Notes under the pieces: generated by a model | Told to the model about the DNA's origin: nothing | Databases searched by the model: none | Seen by the model: only the letters and a program-made list of their open reading frames with translations | Position numbers and translations under genes: made by a program | Assembly (NCBI RefSeq): GCF_009758125.1 | Contig: NZ_WRXO01000003.1 | Location: 248,001-312,000, forward strand | Direction of reading: 5' to 3' | From: Chitinophaga oryziterrae | GTDB lineage: Bacteria; Bacteroidota; Bacteroidia; Chitinophagales; Chitinophagaceae | Length of the DNA stretch: 64,000 nucleotides | In this document: piece after piece, positions 45,161-53,261 of the stretch | Layout of the letters: each line of letters begins with the position of its first letter | How positions within the stretch are numbered: the stretch's first letter is position 1

Positions 45161-45261
45161 AACTCCGTTAGGAATTCTCTGTTATAAATAGGGGACTCCT
45201 AACGGAGTCTTTGTTTGTAGCAAAAGCCTGTCTTCTCCACAATAGACTCCGTTAGGAGTCT
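45161..45261. repeat. Cluster of three CTCCGTTAGGAG palindromes
   Basis: Copies lie at 45161-45173 (partial, ACTCCGTTAGGA), 45194-45209 (GACTCCTAACGGAGTC, reversed) and 45244-45261 (AGACTCCGTTAGGAGTCT). The first and second pair as a 12-bp stem (45162-45173 with 45197-45208), a likely terminator of the rhodanese gene. The second and third can pair instead. TTTGTAGCAAA lies between them, as it does before the copy at 2385. Confidence 0.85.
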
Positions 45262-45265
45262 CCTG

Positions 45266-46462
45266 TTAAACCCCTTCGAAGAAGGCGCAGCTACCGCCTA
45301 TCCACGTATGTGATTTATCTTTTGTAACGCCTATCATCTTACTCTTACTTAACCTGGCAAGGTTGTGTACCAGCAATGGCCGCGTAGCGCCATCCTCCCA
45401 TATATACATCATTCTTATTTCACAATAGGCCGGGCCATCGGGTGTTTCTATAGCAGGGGCATATTGTACTTTACGCTGTAATATCCAGTTCTCCGGGTCC
45501 TTGATCTGATCTATATCTTCCGGTGTAATGTCTATTACTACGCCTTGTCCTGCAAAAGAGAACAAGGGTTTTAGTACGTAGTTTCCGAGATCTTCCGGGA
45601 TTGATGGCAACTGGTTTAAAAAACAGCTTTCAGGCACAAATTCATTATGAATGAAAGGCATGGTAAACTTGCTGATGCGATAGAACCAGTTGGGATGTGT
45701 GATCCATTCAACATCTAAATCCTGGAAGAGGTCCACGTGTTCTCCCAGTGTTGGTCGCTGACGCAGGAGATCATCGAAGATAACGCGGTTGTACATACGT
45801 TTTATACGTGTTTTTACACCATCTTTTAAATAGAAAAGTTGTTTGCCTTCCTGTATCAGATCTGTGATGCAAACAGGTGTAATTCCCAGTTTCTTCTCTG
45901 TATAATAAAAGTCTATTCTTGTTTTTTGTTCATGAGGTCTTACTTCCAGTAAGATGACCTCTTCTGTTTTGTAAGCTCCTGTAATTACGTTTTGTAGCAG
46001 TTTCAGATAAGTATCATCATTCAATCCGTTAAAGTAATTATTAACGGTACCGGGTATATTAAAATGCTCCCGGAACTGCCGTGTCATGAGTTCCTGGAAA
46101 GTATATAAAGAAGGAAACCCCTGTAGTTCTATCAGTTGAGGATTCAATACTCCCTGTTCATCTTTACATACTGCAAAGTCGATGACCATGAAATGAGGAT
46201 GTGCTGTTTCATTGGGTACATGCATACCGGTTGGTATAGCGTCTTTAGTCAATGTTTTAAAATCCGGGCGTACGATGACATCTATGATCGCATCGCAGGC
46301 CTGTACCAGTTTTGCTGTTAGTTGGGCCGGTATAAAAACAGGTGTTTCTGCTACTTTGAAGGCAGGTGCTTCACCCGCTTCTTCAGCCATTCCATTCAGG
46401 AAATCCTGGTATAACTGAGCGGTGAAATGCTGATTGTAAGATGCTCGCAGGGAAGGGATCAT
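45266..46462 (-). CDS. ATP-grasp-like protein, last gene of amide-ligase cluster
   Basis: This 398-residue cytoplasmic protein is distantly like ATP-grasp enzymes of the glutathionylspermidine-synthase kind. The first part has ETAHPHFMVIDFAVCKD and NPQLIELQGFPSLYTFQELM, like the substrate-side domain where the acidic pair binds metal. The second part has the nucleotide-binding segment LGNYVLKPLFSFAGQGVVI and EIRMMYIWEDG. It overlaps the amidotransferase gene by four bases (ATGA), so they are translationally coupled. I infer that it joins an amine to a carboxylate, possibly on a peptide made by the other enzymes. The substrate is unknown. Confidence 0.75.
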   Translation of the reverse strand: MIPSLRASYNQHFTAQLYQDFLNGMAEEAGEAPAFKVAETPVFIPAQLTAKLVQACDAIIDVIVRPDFKTLTKDAIPTGMHVPNETAHPHFMVIDFAVCKDEQGVLNPQLIELQGFPSLYTFQELMTRQFREHFNIPGTVNNYFNGLNDDTYLKLLQNVITGAYKTEEVILLEVRPHEQKTRIDFYYTEKKLGITPVCITDLIQEGKQLFYLKDGVKTRIKRMYNRVIFDDLLRQRPTLGEHVDLFQDLDVEWITHPNWFYRISKFTMPFIHNEFVPESCFLNQLPSIPEDLGNYVLKPLFSFAGQGVVIDITPEDIDQIKDPENWILQRKVQYAPAIETPDGPAYCEIRMMYIWEDGATRPLLVHNLARLSKSKMIGVTKDKSHTWIGGSCAFFEGV

Positions 46463-47280
46463 TGATTAAAGATTGCTTTGTCCAGAAAGGATGGAATAAA
46501 AGAGGCGCGGGTAAGCATGATCTTATCCGGATCGGATAGTTGTTCCAGCATGCTGTAATATTTTTCCGCACCGTAATTGGTGATCACCTGGTTCTTTTTT
46601 TCCTGTTGCAGGAGGTACATCCGCATCCCGGCAGCATCAGCTTCGGGATGAAATTGTGTGCCGATACAATATTCATTAAAGCGGATGGCCATGGTAGCCC
46701 GCTCCAGGGGAACATGCGGCCTTTCCTTTTCAATAGCCAGCACACGGGCGCCTACGTCTTCCAGTTTTTGCTGGTTCAGCTGGATCACCTGCCAGTTGCG
46801 GCTATCTACGATATAATACGGTTCGGGTAACTCGCTGAAAACGGTTTCGGCTTCGCCTGCGCTGGTTTTGTGTACGGGGAAAACGCCAAAGGCAGGAGAT
46901 CTGCGCCGGCATACATTCCCCAGTTCCAGGTAACGGCACATGAGTTGAAAGGAATGACAGATCAGTAAAACCTGTTTTTTTTCAGCTGATTGGGTATTCC
47001 ACTGCATGATATCATTCATGAGTGAAAAGTAGTGGCGTTCCCAGTTGCTGCCCTCGCTGTCAAGCGGACTGCCGGGCCCGCCGGTAGAGATGTAGATATC
47101 ATAGGAGAGGTCAGGGAATTGTTCCTTCACCCTTACTTCAAATTCGTCAAACTCAAGTTGCAGGTTATGTGTTTTAGCGTATTGCGTCAGGACTTCCCTG
47201 ATGCAACGCATGCCTTCATTCGGCACTTCTTCATACATATCTAATACTGCCACTTTCCAGTGCTGCTTGGTAGGTGTCAT
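46459..47280 (-). CDS. Class I glutamine amidotransferase-like protein
   Basis: This 273-residue cytoplasmic protein has the GATase1 fold. The nucleophile is Cys108 in LLICHSFQLM, and His211 and Glu213 lie in TQFHPEAD, so the triad is intact. The oxyanion strand segment ISTGGPGSP also fits. It could provide ammonia from glutamine to a partner or cleave gamma-glutamyl bonds, as class I relatives such as PuuD-like enzymes do. It lies between the GCS2 ligase gene (16 bases) and the last ATP-grasp-like gene (four-base overlap). The C-terminal 60 residues exceed the core domain and are helical. Confidence 0.85.
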   Translation of the reverse strand: MTPTKQHWKVAVLDMYEEVPNEGMRCIREVLTQYAKTHNLQLEFDEFEVRVKEQFPDLSYDIYISTGGPGSPLDSEGSNWERHYFSLMNDIMQWNTQSAEKKQVLLICHSFQLMCRYLELGNVCRRRSPAFGVFPVHKTSAGEAETVFSELPEPYYIVDSRNWQVIQLNQQKLEDVGARVLAIEKERPHVPLERATMAIRFNEYCIGTQFHPEADAAGMRMYLLQQEKKNQVITNYGAEKYYSMLEQLSDPDKIMLTRASFIPSFLDKAIFNQ

Positions 47281-47296
47281 GCTGCAAAGTTAAGGA

Positions 47297-48397
47297 TCAG
47301 CAATCTTTCAGGAAAACTGAAGTAATAAAATCTGTAACGGATACCAGGTCCTGCGTCTGGCCAAATACTGCCAGTTGCCGATCTGCACCGGTACCATTGT
47401 CCAGCATGTAGCGGGTGTAGTCGATATAATCACGACTGCCCAGTTCATCCACTACATCATCTACAAAGTCCAGCAACTCATAAATAAGCGCGCGGGCATT
47501 GACTTCCATCTCTTTCCCGAAGTCTACCAGGTTACCGTCAATACCATAGCGGGAAGCCCGCCATTTATTTTCGTTTACGAGGGCGCGGTTGTAAATGATA
47601 AAGTTGAGATTCTGCATGCGCAGCTTGTAGATCTTTGCACAGAGCGCCTGGAAGAGGGCGGCTATGGTACAGGTTTCCCTGACGGTGAGCGGAACATCGC
47701 AGATCCGGAATTCCACTGTATTGAAGTAGGGGTGTACCCGGAGGTCCCACCATACTTTTTTAGCGTTGTCTATACAGTTGGTTTTTACCAGCAGTTGTAT
47801 ATAACGGTCGTACTCTTCAATGCTGCTGAAGTAGTCCGGGATACCGGTGCGGGGGAATTTATCGAATACCTTGGTACGGAACGATTTAAAGCCGGTATTC
47901 CTGCCCTCCCAGAAAGGGGAGTTGGTACTGAGCGCAAATACATGGGGGAGGAAATAACGCACGGAATTGGCGATATGCAGGGCCAGTTCCCTGTTTTCCA
48001 TGCCTACGTGTACATGCAATCCAAAAATGAGGTTGGAGCGTGCAGCATCCTGCATTTCATTGACGATATCCGAATAGCGGGGATGATCTGTGATCAGTTG
48101 CATGGCCCATTTGGAGAAGGGGTGTGTGCCGGAGGCACCCACACTGAAACCGAGGTCGCCAGCAATCTGTGCAATGCTTTTACGCAGCAGCGATACATCA
48201 GCAAAGGCTTCGTCTATGTTATTGCAAACCTGGGTACCTACTTCTACTACAGCCTGATGAAATTCGGCTTTTACTTTGTCTGGAAGCACTTTGTGGGCCT
48301 GTTCGACAATCTTTTGTTCATGAGACCTCAGCTCGCGGCTGGTGGGGTCCATAACCATATATTCCTCTTCTATGCCGAGGGTGAAATTTTTGGACAT
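47297..48397 (-). CDS. Carboxylate-amine ligase, GCS2/YbdK family
   Basis: This 366-residue protein belongs to the glutamate-cysteine ligase 2 (YbdK) family. The opening FTLGIEEEYMVMD contains metal-binding acids. FGLHVHVGMENRELAL and WDLRVHPYFNTVEFRICD are the other family motifs. E. coli YbdK has only weak glutamate-cysteine ligase activity and most family members are unassigned, so the label should stay generic: ATP-dependent joining of an amino acid carboxylate to an amine. It is the second gene of the four-gene minus-strand cluster. Confidence 0.9.
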   Translation of the reverse strand: MSKNFTLGIEEEYMVMDPTSRELRSHEQKIVEQAHKVLPDKVKAEFHQAVVEVGTQVCNNIDEAFADVSLLRKSIAQIAGDLGFSVGASGTHPFSKWAMQLITDHPRYSDIVNEMQDAARSNLIFGLHVHVGMENRELALHIANSVRYFLPHVFALSTNSPFWEGRNTGFKSFRTKVFDKFPRTGIPDYFSSIEEYDRYIQLLVKTNCIDNAKKVWWDLRVHPYFNTVEFRICDVPLTVRETCTIAALFQALCAKIYKLRMQNLNFIIYNRALVNENKWRASRYGIDGNLVDFGKEMEVNARALIYELLDFVDDVVDELGSRDYIDYTRYMLDNGTGADRQLAVFGQTQDLVSVTDFITSVFLKDC

Positions 48398-48421
48398 GTG
48401 GCGCTATTGGTAAAACGATAG

Positions 48422-48452
48422 CGAGGCTGACTAAAAGTTTTAATCAGCCTCG
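48422..48452 (-). terminator. Hairpin between first and second genes of the amide-ligase cluster
   Basis: A perfect 9-bp stem (48422-48430 with 48444-48452, CGAGGCTGA / TCAGCCTCG) sits in the 80-base gap before the GCS2 gene. There is no T tract on the minus strand, so it is more likely an attenuator or RNA-processing hairpin than a full stop. Confidence 0.55.
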
Positions 48453-48477
48453 TAAATAGTGTCCAAAGGTAGTCTCT

Positions 48478-49617
48478 TTACTCTTTCTTTTTAGTCTTTT
48501 TGGCGGGGGCCTTTTTAGGTGTTTCCTCTTTGGGTGCTTTCTCTGCCTTAGCAGCTTTCACGGTTTTAGGCTTCGTCGCTGCTGCAGGTTTTACTGCTGC
48601 AGTTGATTTCTTCGCAGGTAGTACATCGGGTTTCTTCGCTGATACCGGTGTTGCGCCGGGAACAATAGCCGTTTGTTTGCCAGGAATAGCCTGTTGCAGG
48701 AAAGTACCCCAGGTGAGGTTGTCTGTTCCGGGAACCTGTTTACCTGCACGTTCAATGAGGTAGCTGGCCATGGTCTCTATCACCCATTCAAAGTTTTTTG
48801 CACCAATGGTATGAGCATCTGCTTCGGGTGAAGGGTTCCAGAAGTCGATCACATAAGGGACACCGTCTTTCACTGCAATTTCCACTGCATTGAAATCGTA
48901 TCCCAGGTATTGGTTCAGCATGGCAACCTGTTGGGAGATAGCGCTATATATGGCATTATCGCCATTATCTTCCTGTAAATACCTTTGATTTTCAGGCTGA
49001 TAAGGATCGTAGGGGATCACCCTTACATATTTACCACCGATGCAGTAACAACGGTAATAAGATTCGTAGGCAATTTCTTCCTGCAGCATCATCACCAGTT
49101 GTCCGGTGCGGGCATGTTGTGCAAAGAACTCCTCACGGTTATGTATTTTATACACATTTTTCCAGCCACCGCCATTGTAAGGTTTGAGGTAAGCGGGGAA
49201 TCCGATGTGTTCAAAGATAGTGTCCCAGTCGAAGGGATAAACCAGGTTGTGGAAGGATTTATCAGAAGTATTGTCCGGTAAGCTACGGGAAGGCAGCAGC
49301 GCCGTTTTCGGAACTTTAACGCCGGTCCTGCGTGCCAGTTCATTGTTCACGAACTTATCATCGGCACTCCACCAGAAAGGGTTGTTGATGACTGCCGTAC
49401 CATCCAGGGAGGCTTGTTTCAGCCAGGTGCGGTAAAAAGGTACGTGCTGGGAAATGCGGTCCAGTATTACGGCATAATCTACGGGGATACCCTGGATCAC
49501 TTTATCTATCAACACAAATTCTGCTGTTACGCCGTCTACCTCTTTTTCGTTGATACGGTCTATAAGAGCTTGGGGGAAGCTGTTTTCCTGACCGGAAAGT
49601 AGTCCTATTTTTTTCAT
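48478..49617 (-). CDS. ATP-grasp ligase with histone-like Lys/Ala/Pro tail
   Basis: From the ATG at 49617 the protein has 379 residues; an in-frame TTG at 49650 is a poor alternative. The ATP-grasp core (about 1-300) has the nucleotide-binding FPAYLKPYNGGGWKNVYKI, the strand YYRCYCIGGKYVRVIPYDP and the metal-binding end YVIDFWNPSPEAD. It resembles the D-Ala-D-Ala ligase and RimK group of amide ligases. After residue about 320 comes a disordered basic tail: 18 of the last 53 residues are Lys, with Ala and Pro between, like histone H1 tails. It is the first gene of the cluster and begins just beyond the TonB-receptor terminator, so the cluster should have its own promoter. Confidence 0.85.
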   Translation of the reverse strand: MKKIGLLSGQENSFPQALIDRINEKEVDGVTAEFVLIDKVIQGIPVDYAVILDRISQHVPFYRTWLKQASLDGTAVINNPFWWSADDKFVNNELARRTGVKVPKTALLPSRSLPDNTSDKSFHNLVYPFDWDTIFEHIGFPAYLKPYNGGGWKNVYKIHNREEFFAQHARTGQLVMMLQEEIAYESYYRCYCIGGKYVRVIPYDPYQPENQRYLQEDNGDNAIYSAISQQVAMLNQYLGYDFNAVEIAVKDGVPYVIDFWNPSPEADAHTIGAKNFEWVIETMASYLIERAGKQVPGTDNLTWGTFLQQAIPGKQTAIVPGATPVSAKKPDVLPAKKSTAAVKPAAATKPKTVKAAKAEKAPKEETPKKAPAKKTKKKE

Positions 49618-49664
49618 CCTGAGTTTGTTTTGCAAGTGGTTGAAGCTCAATATTCACGCCAATA

Positions 49665-49702
49665 CAAAAAAAACGGGCTGGTACTAAAAGAAGTCCAGCC
49701 CG
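49665..49702 (-). terminator. Intrinsic terminator of the TonB-dependent receptor gene
   Basis: An 8-bp stem (49674-49681 with 49695-49702, CGGGCTGG / CCAGCCCG) is followed on the minus strand by a T8 run. It separates the receptor gene from the amide-ligase cluster. Confidence 0.9.
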
Positions 49703-49722
49703 CCAGATATAGATTGAATGTA

Positions 49723-52700
49723 TTAGAAACTATAACGGATGCTTAACTGGCCTCTCCAGCGTGATAAGTAATCATTCACGGTGTAAGGTCTGAGGATACC
49801 GTTGATGTTATTCATCTTTGTTTTATCAAAGGTGAATGTTGGTGTGTTTGTCTGTGAAACAACAGAGAACAGTGGTACTGACTGATTGCTCAGGTAGTAA
49901 GACCAGCCCCAGTTGTGGTTCAGCAGGTTGGCAGCATTCAGGATATCGAAGCTAACCTGTAATTTATGCGTTTTGTAAACATAGAAGTCCTGGGCAATTT
50001 TTACATCGAAATGGCTTTCCCATGGCATTCTTGCACCGTTACGCTCAGTGTTCTGACCTGCATGGTTTTCCAGGTATTTGTTGTTTGCACTGAATTCTTT
50101 GAAGTCCTGGAACTGTTGGTCAGGCGTAACTACAGTACCGTTAACGGTCAGGTTGGCAAACTGGCTTGCATCTGTAGGAACATACAGCAAACTGGCAGAA
50201 CCTGTTTTACCTGAAACGTCATCACCGGTAAGGTTGTAGTTATACAGATAAGAATAACGCTGACCGGTAAAGCCGGAGTAAACAACACCTACTGTAGTAG
50301 CCAGGTGTCCTTTTGCATATTTGAAAGTCTTGGACAGATAACCGATAATGCGATGACCCGGATCGAAGTTAGCGTGAGTAGCTTCAGATACGCTGTTCAG
50401 ACCACCGGTGTTGTAAGCAAAACGCCAGTTAGAGTAAGCAGTAGAGCTGGTACCATCATTCACAGAGTAAGATTCTCCGTAAGTGTAGGCCAGGCTACCA
50501 GTCCAACCTTTATACAGTGGTTTCTGGATCTGAACGGTCAGGTTATAAGCATAACCTTTGCTGGTATTATCAAGATAAATAACGTTTGTATAAGTAGCAT
50601 CCTTGCGCTGGAAGTTGTACCATGGGCGGGAATTATCCTTACCCAAAGCAACGTTACCTGCCTGAGGACCAACGTTCAGGTCTCTGTAGTTGATGTTGTT
50701 GAAAGTCTTGGAATATAATGCTTCAACACTACCAATTAAACCCCACCATGGCAGTTTCTGATCGATAGCCAGGTTGGTACGGAATACCTGAGGGTATTTG
50801 AAGTTCTTGGCAGTAACGTCGATTTCAGTAGGAGCGCCACTAGCAGGGATATAAGCACCCTTGTGAATGTCTGTAGGATCGTAGTTGAAACGCAGCGTTG
50901 CAGCAGGAGTAGCACTTGATTTGATGAATGCTATACCGGTGTTGGAATAAGCATTTGAGATCCATACAAAAGGTACGCGACCGGTGAACAGGCCCACACC
51001 ACCTCTGAGCTGAGTAGTACCATCACCTTTCACATCCCAGTTAAAGCCTACTCTTGGAGCAAACATTAACCTTGTTTTTGGCGTCTGGGTGTTGTTTACG
51101 TTGTTGGAGGTAGCGATGGCAGATGCATTGAAAGCCGCATTCTCATCAGGTTTGTTGAAGAATACCGGTAAATCTATACGCAGACCGTAAGTCAGTTTGA
51201 AGTTTTCCTTTACATCCCATACATCCTGTCCGTACACGCTGAACTGAGCTGCATGGATTTTACCTGGTGCGTTATCATCACCGCCTTTGGTAGAATAGCT
51301 GATACCATAAGTAGCAGGAGCTGCATTGTTGTTCAGGAATGCAGGAACGCTCTTGTAGTTATAATAGCCATAGTAGTATTGCAGGAATACGTTATTGGTA
51401 TTATAGAACTGGTTATCAGTACCAAAAGTAAGGGTATGTTTGTTTTTGATAAGTGTGAAGTTATCAACGATGGTAAAGTTATCCTGGTTGAGTGAATTCC
51501 TTACAGAAGAAAAGTCTGAACCAATATTATAGTTCAGGGAGTTTTCCTGTAAATATACAGATGGGAATTCACTGGTTTTTCTGCTGTCACGGATGCGGTT
51601 GTAAGTAACACGCAGTACGTTTGATTTGGTACTGCTGAAGTTACTGTTCAGCTCAATAACAGAAGAATTGGCTTTGCTAAGCATATAATAACCACTGTTA
51701 CCGTAAGTCATGGTAGTAGCGGTACGGGAAATTACGTAGTTGCTGCCATCTACATAACTGTGACGGATGGTCAGTTTATGTTTGTCGCTGATATTCCAGT
51801 CAATACGGCCAAATACAGAAGTGGCGTATTGTTTTTTATTGATATCGGTATAGCTACCCGGATCATAACCCAGGCTCTTTACATAAGTAGCGATACTGTC
51901 CAGACGGGCCAGATTAAATTTAGAACCTGAACCAGCTTCCGCAGGATTGTAAGGCAGTGGAGTGGATATGTCGTTTCTTTCTGCGTTTACAAAGAAGAAC
52001 AGTTTGTTCTTTACGATAGCGCCACCTAAGCTTGCGCCCCAGGTAGTGTTTTTGTATTCAGGGTATTTTACCTGGTTCAGTACGTTTTTACCGATGAAAC
52101 CTTCGTTCTGGTTCAGGAAATAGGCAGAACCATGGAAAGTATTTGTACCACTTTTGGTAACAGCGTTTACGCCACCGCCGGTGAAACCGCTCTGGGTAAC
52201 ATCATATGGAGACAATACTACCTGTACTTCCTGGATAGATTCCAGCGGAACAGGGTTAGCACCTGTCTGACCACCATTTGTACCTGTAGCGGACAAACCG
52301 AATACGTCATTCGCATTGGCACCATCTACAGAGAACTGGTTGAATTTATTGCTCTGGCCAGCGAAAGAGATACCTAAAGGACTACCATCTGTGCTGCTGT
52401 AAGTTGGTACAGCCTGCGGTGTTAAACGGGTAAAGTCCTGGATACTTCTGGAAACTGTCGGTAATTCGGTCAGCTGACGCTGGGATATGTTAGTAGAAGT
52501 ACCATTTCTCTGAGAACTGATGATACCGTTGCGGGTACCTGTAATAGTTACTTCAGATAATGATTTGCTTTGATCGCTCAGCTTACCGTTCTGGGTAAGA
52601 GGACTACCCAGGCTGAGATAAAGATCTTTGTAGGTAGAGGTTTCATAGCCTACATAGGTAACAGTAATGGTATAAGGTCCGCCAACACGCATGTTTGGGA

Positions 52701-52902
52701 TAGCATAACGTCCACCTTCCTGCGTTGTTGTCCCGTAAACGGTTCCGGTGGGTACGTGTACCGCTTTAACGGTAGCGCCTATTAGTCCTTGCCCCTTGTC
52801 GTCTTTAATCACCCCTGTAACTCCACTGGTGGTTACCTGTGCAAAAGAGTAGCACACGCTCAACAGTACAATGAATGTGAGTAACAATTTTTTAAAGCCC
52901 AT
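49723..52902 (-). CDS. TonB-dependent receptor, Oar-like
   Basis: This 1059-residue outer-membrane protein has a signal peptide (about 1-21, ending SFAQ). A carboxypeptidase-regulatory-like domain follows (about 25-110, VTGVIKDDKGQGLIGATV). Then come the plug (about 115-245, with ELPTVSRSIQDFTRLTP and SIQEVQVVLSPYDVTQSGFTGGGVNAVTKSG) and the barrel to the end, which closes with LSIRYSF. It has the shape of Oar-like receptors. No SusD-type lipoprotein is adjacent, so it is not a standard SusCD glycan importer. Cargo is unknown. A TTAACA half-site cluster lies just upstream. Confidence 0.93.
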   Translation of the reverse strand: MGFKKLLLTFIVLLSVCYSFAQVTTSGVTGVIKDDKGQGLIGATVKAVHVPTGTVYGTTTQEGGRYAIPNMRVGGPYTITVTYVGYETSTYKDLYLSLGSPLTQNGKLSDQSKSLSEVTITGTRNGIISSQRNGTSTNISQRQLTELPTVSRSIQDFTRLTPQAVPTYSSTDGSPLGISFAGQSNKFNQFSVDGANANDVFGLSATGTNGGQTGANPVPLESIQEVQVVLSPYDVTQSGFTGGGVNAVTKSGTNTFHGSAYFLNQNEGFIGKNVLNQVKYPEYKNTTWGASLGGAIVKNKLFFFVNAERNDISTPLPYNPAEAGSGSKFNLARLDSIATYVKSLGYDPGSYTDINKKQYATSVFGRIDWNISDKHKLTIRHSYVDGSNYVISRTATTMTYGNSGYYMLSKANSSVIELNSNFSSTKSNVLRVTYNRIRDSRKTSEFPSVYLQENSLNYNIGSDFSSVRNSLNQDNFTIVDNFTLIKNKHTLTFGTDNQFYNTNNVFLQYYYGYYNYKSVPAFLNNNAAPATYGISYSTKGGDDNAPGKIHAAQFSVYGQDVWDVKENFKLTYGLRIDLPVFFNKPDENAAFNASAIATSNNVNNTQTPKTRLMFAPRVGFNWDVKGDGTTQLRGGVGLFTGRVPFVWISNAYSNTGIAFIKSSATPAATLRFNYDPTDIHKGAYIPASGAPTEIDVTAKNFKYPQVFRTNLAIDQKLPWWGLIGSVEALYSKTFNNINYRDLNVGPQAGNVALGKDNSRPWYNFQRKDATYTNVIYLDNTSKGYAYNLTVQIQKPLYKGWTGSLAYTYGESYSVNDGTSSTAYSNWRFAYNTGGLNSVSEATHANFDPGHRIIGYLSKTFKYAKGHLATTVGVVYSGFTGQRYSYLYNYNLTGDDVSGKTGSASLLYVPTDASQFANLTVNGTVVTPDQQFQDFKEFSANNKYLENHAGQNTERNGARMPWESHFDVKIAQDFYVYKTHKLQVSFDILNAANLLNHNWGWSYYLSNQSVPLFSVVSQTNTPTFTFDKTKMNNINGILRPYTVNDYLSRWRGQLSIRYSF

Positions 52903-53261
52903 ATTTGCAATTTGATTTTATGTCGCAAAGTTGGTGAATAATCTTTAACAGATTTTAACTATAAATTAACAAATTGTTAAGCCATTGGTTATTTTCCGGA
53001 TAATGGTTCTTCTATTGGATACGAATACAATTTAATTGCGATTTAGTGGAGTTTGTTTAAGAAACAAACAAAGAAATTCTAAAAATTCGAATAGAATTCT
53101 TTGTAATACTTATCTCTTTGCTGCTGTAGTTGCCGATTTAAACAACTTTTTGTACAAATCATCAGATATTTGAAAAGTTATATGTATGAGTGCTTTGATG
53201 CAGATGCCTGTTGAACCTGTTTTTAGCATAACTTTGCATATTAACTTAACAGGAGATCTTT
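52903..53261. promoter_or_regulatory. Divergent control region between TonB receptor and ribBA
   Basis: This 359-base AT-rich gap has no gene. It holds a TTAACA half-site cluster at 52945-52980 that includes the perfect palindrome TTAACAAATTGTTAA (52966-52980). An imperfect 13-bp inverted repeat lies at 53068-53104 (ACAAAGAAATTCTA / TAGAATTCTTTGT). A plus-strand -7 box TAACTTTG is at 53229-53236, and the Shine-Dalgarno-like AGGAG is at 53251-53255, six bases before the ribBA ATG. No FMN riboswitch-like conserved core was seen. Confidence 0.5.

Noticed and set aside
47375..48421. Long open frame on the plus strand, opposite the GCS2/YbdK gene
   Set aside because: It is fully antisense to a gene with clear family motifs, and its own translation has no recognisable domain; it is a shadow of codon bias.
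49723..52902. SusC-type glycan importer
   Set aside because: The receptor has the Oar-like carboxypeptidase-regulatory start and no SusD gene follows or precedes it.
53040..53261. FMN riboswitch before ribBA
   Set aside because: The conserved multi-helix core and its invariant segments are not visible, and a simple -7 box plus Shine-Dalgarno explains the start.
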